From: Desulfobacula sp.
GTDB lineage: Bacteria > Desulfobacterota > Desulfobacteria > Desulfobacterales > Desulfobacteraceae
Reading direction: 5' to 3'
Length of the DNA: 11,372 nt
Assembly: GCA_029940235.1 (NCBI GenBank)
Contig: JAOZRI010000049.1
Location: 1-11,372 of the forward strand
Shown here: piece by piece, positions 6,423 through 11,372 of the stretch
Layout of the letters: every line of letters starts with the position of its first letter
How positions within the stretch are numbered: position 1 is the first letter of the stretch
Notes under the pieces: model-generated
What the model saw: only the letters and a program-made list of their open reading frames with translations
Database searches by the model: none
Told to the model about the DNA's origin: nothing
Position numbers and translations under genes: made by a program

Positions 6423-7322
6423 ATGCATTTAAAGCAGTCCAGTTTAAAACTTGCTTTAAAAGAAAAAAGATTTGTTGTGACATCTGAAGTACAGGTGCCT
6501 CTTGGAGATGAAGATTCAGACAGGCTTGTTGAAAGCCTTGCAAGGGAAAAAGGTGTGGTTAATGGTTCACCAGCACAAAAAACAGAACTGGAAGGTGTGG
6601 TCGGCGACACCATAAAAACCTGTACTCTTTTAACCAAAAATGATCTGAATCCTATATACCAGACTACCACAAGAGATAAAAATCGGTATCAACTGCAAAA
6701 AGATCTTATCCACGCCTGGGAAGCAGGAGCACAAAACCTTCTTGTTTTTACAGAGGACTACAGGATTTCAGGTGAAACTCTCCAGGAATCAATGTTTTTT
6801 CACGTTGATTCTGGCAAACTTATATCTGTCATGGATCACCTGAGAAAAGGAATAACAATAGAGAAAACTAAGCTTGATAAAAAAATAGATTTTTTTCTTG
6901 GGTGCGGGGTTGAAGTTCTCTGGGGTAAAAACATGCCAAAACAGGGACTTGAAGAGATGGAAGATATGATGAATGCAGGTGCTGGATTTTTTTTAACAAC
7001 ACCTATTTTTGAAATTGACCATTTTGCAAAGTTTATGCAACAGGCACAGCAGTTTAAAGTACCAGTGATTGCCGAAGTCATGATTTTACGAACTGCTGGA
7101 ATGGCAAAATTTTTAAACCGTCATTTTAAACCGGGGCTTGTGCCTGAATGGGCAATTCAAAAACTTTCTCAAACTGCTGACAAGCAAAAGGCAAGTATTG
7201 AACTTTTCACAAGTATCGTACAAAGTTTAAAAAATATTTGCCAAGGAGTGCATATTGTAACCATAGGCGGCGTTGACAATCTTGGAGAATACCTAAATGC
7301 AGCCAGATTAAGACCAGGTTAA
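6423..7322 (+). CDS. Divergent MetF-family protein linked to HdrCBA
   Basis: A 299-aa protein of normal MetF length in the methylenetetrahydrofolate reductase family TIM-barrel fold. Family landmarks are recognisable: the catalytic-type E22 in TSEVQVP, TTTRDKNRYQLQKDL in place of the CRDRNR block, LVFTEDY where MetF has LSGDH/LRGDL (Asp kept), FFLGCGVEVLW for the IGAAANP segment, and VPVIAEVMILRTAGMAKFLN for the PIIAGVLPLRS strand. The segment FLTTPIFE (T192-T193) aligns with the TQFFFD region of E. coli MetF, so the Gln that contacts the pterin appears to be Thr193. Its substrate may therefore differ, or folate binding may be altered. GAGGAAG precedes the ATG. Co-location with hdrCBA recalls the MetF-MetV-HdrABC-MvhD complex of Moorella, but no metV is next to it. 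Confidence 0.8.
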   Translation: MHLKQSSLKLALKEKRFVVTSEVQVPLGDEDSDRLVESLAREKGVVNGSPAQKTELEGVVGDTIKTCTLLTKNDLNPIYQTTTRDKNRYQLQKDLIHAWEAGAQNLLVFTEDYRISGETLQESMFFHVDSGKLISVMDHLRKGITIEKTKLDKKIDFFLGCGVEVLWGKNMPKQGLEEMEDMMNAGAGFFLTTPIFEIDHFAKFMQQAQQFKVPVIAEVMILRTAGMAKFLNRHFKPGLVPEWAIQKLSQTADKQKASIELFTSIVQSLKNICQGVHIVTIGGVDNLGEYLNAARLRPG

Positions 7323-7328
7323 AACTCC

Positions 7329-7345
7329 ATTATGATTGGCATAAT
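7329..7345. repeat. Small AT-rich inverted repeat between the MetF paralogue and hdrC
   Basis: ATTATG-ATTGG-CATAAT has 6-bp perfect arms with a 5-nt loop, a few bases after the metF-like stop codon. It has no T-run and is AT-rich, so it is not a convincing terminator. The remainder of the 91-nt gap contains the hdrC ribosome site (AAAGGGAGC) and nothing else I recognise. Confidence 0.3.
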
Positions 7346-7413
7346 ACCAAATTAAGATCAGTTTAAAAAATGGGGATTTAAAGTGAGGATTATTTCAAAG
7401 GGAGCAAATTATT

Positions 7414-8013
7414 ATGGAACCAGTTCTTGAATTTGAACAAAAAGAGGCAAAAGCTCTGAGGGATGAAGTAATTGAGAGATCTGGACAGAATCTGTCTGCC
7501 TGTTATCAATGCAGACGCTGTGCAAGCGCCTGCTCTGTGGGAGATGAAACAGGCAATTTAACACCTGACCGCCTCATAAGAATGATTACCACAGGCGACA
7601 TGGAACATGCTCTTAATAATGAACTGGTCTGGAAATGTGTATCCTGCTATGCCTGCGGCACCCGCTGCCCCAATGAAATACAGACCGGCAGGATTACTGA
7701 AACTTTAAAGAAGATGGCAAAAGAGAAAAACCTTGAACCTTTAAATACCAAAGTGGCTCATTTTCACCATGAATTTTTCAATTCAGGTATACGATGGGGG
7801 CGTGTGAATGAGATGGAATTCATGGGATTCTATGAAATTAAAAATTTCATCGATGATATCAAAAATAAAAATTACAATGCAATTATTGATGAAATCAAAA
7901 CGCAGTCAGCACTTGCACAAAAGATGGTAAAACAGAAACGACTGCATTTTGGTTTTACTTCTGCCAAAGGTCGAAAGGAAATAAAGAAGCTTTTAAAAAA
8001 AAATACAACTTAA
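7414..8013 (+). CDS. hdrC: HdrC-like [4Fe-4S] electron-transfer subunit
   Basis: A 199-aa HdrC-family protein that shuttles electrons between HdrA and HdrB. Two canonical ferredoxin motifs are present, C30/C33/C36/C40 (CYQCRRCASAC) and C75/C78/C81/C85 (CVSCYACGTRCP), within the HdrC helical scaffold (VWKCVSCYACGTRCPNEI is typical). The C-terminal extension (about 115-199) contains NSGIRWGRVNEMEFMGFY, as in bacterial HdrC proteins, and ends Lys-rich. AAAGGGAGC precedes the ATG by about 10 nt. The order hdrC-hdrB-hdrA after a MetF paralogue indicates a cytoplasmic Hdr complex. In bacteria lacking coenzyme M and B its electron acceptor is not a heterodisulfide of methanogen type, and the true substrate is unknown. 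Confidence 0.92.
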   Translation: MEPVLEFEQKEAKALRDEVIERSGQNLSACYQCRRCASACSVGDETGNLTPDRLIRMITTGDMEHALNNELVWKCVSCYACGTRCPNEIQTGRITETLKKMAKEKNLEPLNTKVAHFHHEFFNSGIRWGRVNEMEFMGFYEIKNFIDDIKNKNYNAIIDEIKTQSALAQKMVKQKRLHFGFTSAKGRKEIKKLLKKNTT

Positions 8014-8014
8014 A

Positions 8015-8162
8015 TAGTGTCTGACCGCGAACTCGTGTTTGAGCGTAAAGTTGCCCATATGTGAGACGCAAAATTTTTTTCAACCGGAGTGTACTATTGT
8101 ACATGGGGATTGGAAAAATTTGTAGCAACGAAGCAGATGGGTGAGTGTACGTTTAAACACTA
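8015..8162. mobile_element. 148-bp MITE-like palindromic element with TA ends, between hdrC and hdrB
   Basis: The stretch between hdrC and hdrB begins TAGTGT (8015) and ends ACACTA (8162). The two ends are imperfect terminal inverted repeats, identical at 14 of the first 20 positions. Further inward, CCCATATG (8054-8061) opposes CAGATGGG (8134-8141), AAATTTTTTTCAA opposes TTGGAAAAATTT (8110-8121), and a central TGTAC-TATT-GTACA hairpin occupies 8090-8103, so the whole unit can fold on itself. The outermost TA on each side fits a TA target duplication of the kind made by IS630/Tc1-mariner elements. It has no coding capacity. It starts one base after the hdrC stop codon, so its insertion did not break a gene. 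Alternatives are a transcribed structured RNA or a REP-type repeat. Confidence 0.62.
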
Positions 8163-8180
8163 AATAAAATGAGGTAAATC

Positions 8181-9056
8181 ATGGACTTAGGTTACTACCC
8201 AGGATGCTCTTTGCAGCAGTCCTCATCACTGTACGACCTTCAGAACAGGTTAATTTTTAACAATATTGGAATTAATCTCAAGGAAATTGATGACTGGAAT
8301 TGCTGCGGTGCAACGTCTGCCGGGAAAACAGATGATTTTCTCGCAATTGCAATGCCGGCAAGAAACATTGGAATCGCAAGTGCACAAGGCATAAAAGAGA
8401 TGGTCATACCATGTTCTGCCTGCTACTCTCGAACTTTGGTTGCAAAAAATTATCTTGAAAGCAATCAGGAGATTAAAACTCAAATCAATTCTGACCTCGC
8501 AAGGAAAATCAATGGCGACGTAAAAATATCTTCTATTCTTGAGGTTCTTCTTTCTGCCCTTGAAAATGGCTCTTTTGCTGAAAAATTTACTAAAAAATTA
8601 TCCCTTTTAAAACCTGTATGCTATTACGGGTGCATGATGACCAGGTTTCCCTTTGATGTTCCTGTGCCCGATGATATTGAAAATCCCCAGGGGATGGAAA
8701 AAGTGTTGGATGCTGTGGGAGTTCATGCCATTGACTGGAATTATAAAACCGCCTGCTGCGGTGCATCAGCTGCGGTTAATGACCCTGAGACAGCCATGAA
8801 TCTCATGGCTAAAATCATGAAGGATGCTGTTGAAAGGGGTGCTAACTGCATGATTGTTACCTGTCCCATGTGCCAGTTAAATCTTGATGCACATCAGGAT
8901 ACATTTTGTAAACAAAATGGCATAGATGAACGTATGCCGATTTTTTTTATCACAGAAGTACTTGGAATGGCAATGAATCTTGGTATTAAAGAGTTACAGA
9001 TTGACAGACACTTTATAAAAGGTGAGCAACTCTTTGAGGAGTTAGAAGAAAAATGA
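8181..9056 (+). CDS. hdrB: HdrB-like subunit with two CCG domains
   Basis: A 291-aa HdrB-family catalytic subunit. Both cysteine-rich CCG domains are intact: C9, C41-C42, C78/C81 and C151 (with C147 close by), C192-C193, C228/C231. This CX(31-40)CCX(34-35)CXXC pattern binds the two non-cubane [4Fe-4S] clusters that reduce disulfides in methanogen HdrB. The N-terminus YYPGCSLQQSS is the typical opening. Retention of both sets suggests a disulfide or similar two-electron substrate rather than a purely structural role. GAGG lies about 6 nt before the ATG, just downstream of the MITE-like element. The TGA overlaps the hdrA start (ATGA), implying translational coupling. The electron acceptor in this organism is not known from sequence. 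Confidence 0.94.
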   Translation: MDLGYYPGCSLQQSSSLYDLQNRLIFNNIGINLKEIDDWNCCGATSAGKTDDFLAIAMPARNIGIASAQGIKEMVIPCSACYSRTLVAKNYLESNQEIKTQINSDLARKINGDVKISSILEVLLSALENGSFAEKFTKKLSLLKPVCYYGCMMTRFPFDVPVPDDIENPQGMEKVLDAVGVHAIDWNYKTACCGASAAVNDPETAMNLMAKIMKDAVERGANCMIVTCPMCQLNLDAHQDTFCKQNGIDERMPIFFITEVLGMAMNLGIKELQIDRHFIKGEQLFEELEEK

Positions 9057-11372
9057 GCAAAAAAAATAACAACAAATCAGGATCAGTATTAATTGTCGGT
9101 GGCGGCATAGGTTGCATGCAGGCTGCTCTTGACCTTGCAGACAGTGGGTTTAAGGTTCATCTTATTCAAAAGGATTCATCCCTGGGCGGAACCATGGTCA
9201 TGCTGGATAAAACCTTTCCCACAGGAGATTGCGCCATGTGCATGATTTCTCCTAAAATGGTGGAGATCGGCCGGCACCAGAATGTTGATATCCATACCAT
9301 GTCAGAAGTCGCCGAGGTAAGTGGCGAGCCGGGAAATTTTACGGTAAAAATCAAACAGCAGCCAAGGTATGTTGATGCAGATAAATGTACAGGGTGCGGT
9401 ATCTGTGAAAAAAAATGTCCAAAACTTGTGGTCAGCGAGTTTGAACAGAAATTGACAAAAAGAAAAGCCATCTATTCTCTGCTTGCCCAGGCTGTTCCCA
9501 ATACCCGTGTTATTGATTATGACAACTGTCTGTTTTTTCAAAGGGGAAGATGCAGAGCCTGTGAAAAATTCTGTGATGCCGGCGCCATTAATTTTGATGA
9601 GACTGGAAAAGAATTTGAGATAAAAACAGGTGCTATTATTTTGTCTCCAGGCCTTGACAGACATGATCCCTCCCGGCACCAGGAACTTGGTTTTGGTAGA
9701 TGGCCCAATGTGATCTCATCTGTCCAGTTTGAACGAATTCTCTCTGCCTCTGGTCCTTTTCTCGGTGAAATTAAAAGGCCAAGAGATAACAAACATCCAA
9801 AAAAAATAGCCTGGATTCAATGCGTAGGTTCCCGTGATACAAACCATGCAAATCCCTGGTGTTCTTCTGTATGCTGTATGTATGCCACAAAACAGGCTGT
9901 TATTGCAAAAGAACATGACAACAATGTTGAACCCACCATTTTTTACATGGAAATGAGAGCATTTGGCAAAGATTTTGACAAATATGTTGACCGGGCAAAA
10001 AATGAATACGGCGTAAGATATCAAAGAGCAATGATTTCTGCGGTTCATGAAGAGGCAGACACAGGCAATCTGATCATGCGCTATGCTGATACAGACGGAA
10101 CACTGATAGATGAAGTTTTTGATATGGTTGTTCTCTCTGTGGGTCTTGAACCCCACAAGGACGCTTTGGAGTTTGCCAAAACATTTGGAATTGAGTCAGA
10201 CAAATACAATTTTGCAAAAACAAGTCAATTCAATCCTGTAGAGACAAGCAAACCTGGAATTTATGTAACAGGAACCTTTCAGGGGCCAAAGGATATTCCT
10301 GAAACAGTTATCCAGGGAAGTGCAGTTGCAGGAAGTGCCATGGCTCTTTTAAGCGAGGCAAGAGGTACAGAAATTGTTACCAGAGAATTGCCGCCTGAAA
10401 AAGATGTATCAGGCGAAGATAGCCGTATTGGTGTACTGGTATGTCACTGCGGGACTAATATTTCCCAGACAGTGCATATTGATAAAGTGGTGGAAGCGGC
10501 AAAGCAGCTTCCCGGTGTAGCATTTGTGGATGATCTTCTCTATGCATGCGCCCAGGACAGCCAGGATAGAATCAAGGATCTTGTAAAAGAGAAAAACCTT
10601 AACCGCATTGTTGTTGCATCCTGTACTCCAAGAACCCATGCGCCCCTTTTTCAGGAGACAATCCGGGATGCAGGCCTGAACAAATATCTTTTTGAGCTTG
10701 CCGACATAAGAGAACAATGCTCATGGTGTCACATGGGGCAAAACGATATTGCCACTGAAAAAGCCATTGACATTGTAAAAATGAATGTTGCCAAAGCTAA
10801 AAACTTTGAGCCTGTGACAACTGATTCTGTTGATGTTATACCATCTGCAATGGTAATCGGTGGCGGAATCGCAGGCATGATCTGTGCCATATCCCTTGGA
10901 AATCAGGGATTTGATGTTCATATCATTGAAAAGGAAAAAATTCTGGGAGGTCTTGTTAAAAACCTTTACAGGACTTTGGATGGAAGCGATGTGCAGACCT
11001 TTTTAAGTAAAACTCTTGATGATGTTGAAAATCACAGCAAAATTACAGTTCATACAGGAACCCAGATCATAAAAACAGATGGTTTTGTTGGCAATTTTTC
11101 CACCGCCCTTTCAGATGAAAGCACTATAGAACATGGTGCAATTGTGATTGCCACAGGCGGGGAAGAGTATCAGCCAGATGAGTATCTGTTCAATGATAGT
11201 AAATGCATTATCACCCAGCGGGATCTTGAACAGCAGCTTGAAAATGAGAAGCCGAAAACTGGGGCTTCCTATGCGATGATACAGTGTGTGGGTTCCCGTG
11301 AAGAGCCTAAAAATTATTGCTCAAGAGTCTGCTGTCAGGATGCTATAAAAAATGCCATTGCCATTAAAACAA
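9053..11372 (+). CDS. hdrA: Long tandem HdrA: HdrA-like FAD module fused to a second HdrA (partial, runs off right edge)
   Basis: About 773 residues are visible with no stop. Module 1: FAD dinucleotide fold VLIVGGGIGCMQAALDLA near the N-terminus, the HdrA hallmark DCAMCMISPK, [4Fe-4S] ligands C112/C115/C118/C122 and C159/C167/C170/C174, and CVGSRD...WCSSVCCMYATKQA, ending near residue 450. Module 2 begins with the usual HdrA N-terminal sequence RIGVLVCHCGTNIS (about residue 460), then a second FAD site VIGGGIAGMICAISLGNQG (from about residue 601), and CVGSREE...YCSRVCCQDA just before the window edge. Two flavin modules in one chain match the long bacterial HdrA proteins proposed for flavin-based electron bifurcation. 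The start overlaps the hdrB stop (ATGA). Any ferredoxin or MvhD-type tail lies outside the window. Confidence 0.9.
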   Translation, partial: MSKKNNNKSGSVLIVGGGIGCMQAALDLADSGFKVHLIQKDSSLGGTMVMLDKTFPTGDCAMCMISPKMVEIGRHQNVDIHTMSEVAEVSGEPGNFTVKIKQQPRYVDADKCTGCGICEKKCPKLVVSEFEQKLTKRKAIYSLLAQAVPNTRVIDYDNCLFFQRGRCRACEKFCDAGAINFDETGKEFEIKTGAIILSPGLDRHDPSRHQELGFGRWPNVISSVQFERILSASGPFLGEIKRPRDNKHPKKIAWIQCVGSRDTNHANPWCSSVCCMYATKQAVIAKEHDNNVEPTIFYMEMRAFGKDFDKYVDRAKNEYGVRYQRAMISAVHEEADTGNLIMRYADTDGTLIDEVFDMVVLSVGLEPHKDALEFAKTFGIESDKYNFAKTSQFNPVETSKPGIYVTGTFQGPKDIPETVIQGSAVAGSAMALLSEARGTEIVTRELPPEKDVSGEDSRIGVLVCHCGTNISQTVHIDKVVEAAKQLPGVAFVDDLLYACAQDSQDRIKDLVKEKNLNRIVVASCTPRTHAPLFQETIRDAGLNKYLFELADIREQCSWCHMGQNDIATEKAIDIVKMNVAKAKNFEPVTTDSVDVIPSAMVIGGGIAGMICAISLGNQGFDVHIIEKEKILGGLVKNLYRTLDGSDVQTFLSKTLDDVENHSKITVHTGTQIIKTDGFVGNFSTALSDESTIEHGAIVIATGGEEYQPDEYLFNDSKCIITQRDLEQQLENEKPKTGASYAMIQCVGSREEPKNYCSRVCCQDAIKNAIAIKT

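Noticed and set aside
9166..10921. Series of minus-strand frames of 66-146 codons opposite hdrA
   Set aside because: All are antisense to a continuous 773-residue HdrA reading with flavin and cluster motifs; they are chance frames.

Overview
The window looks like chromosome from a low-GC, sulfate-reducing deltaproteobacterium, most likely a Desulfobacula/Desulfobacter-type member of the Desulfobacterota. The basis is a tetrahaem class III cytochrome c3, a DsrM/TmcC-like cytochrome b, HdrABC-type redox proteins and Wood-Ljungdahl methyl-branch genes lying side by side. The host is inferred from gene content, not from a marker gene. Nothing suggests prophage or plasmid, and I see no rRNA, tRNA or CRISPR.

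Left block (1-2899, minus strand): five co-directional genes, in transcription order an acidic tetrahaem cytochrome c3, metV, a five-helix haem-b membrane protein, a small di-[4Fe-4S] protein, and metF (cut by the left edge). Read together they suggest a methylene-tetrahydrofolate reductase (MetFV) wired through an Fe-S protein and a membrane cytochrome b to the quinone pool and/or periplasmic cytochrome c3. That is an inference from synteny, and it is the most interesting system in the window.

Middle block (2991-5635, plus strand): a divergent intergenic region with a TTGACA-containing palindrome, then ogt (DNA repair methyltransferase), a small PilZ-type protein overlapping ogt, and a soluble three-PAS histidine kinase. 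A 200-bp gap follows, holding an 18-bp palindrome and a long AT-rich leader.

Right block (5836-11372, plus strand): a regulator with an N-terminal MerR/excisionase-type helix-turn-helix and a C-terminal receiver, then, 2 nt later, a divergent MetF paralogue, hdrC, hdrB and a long hdrA with two HdrA modules in tandem (cut by the right edge). This resembles the MetF-Hdr bifurcating complexes of acetogens but lacks MetV next to MetF, and its MetF has lost a folate-contacting Gln. A 148-bp MITE-like palindromic element sits between hdrC and hdrB.

Working model: the window carries two different electron-transfer arrangements for methylene/methyl-tetrahydrofolate chemistry, one membrane-linked (left) and one soluble and Hdr-linked (right). 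A two-component system (kinase 3821-5635, regulator 5836-6420) lies between them and is well placed to control at least the right operon.
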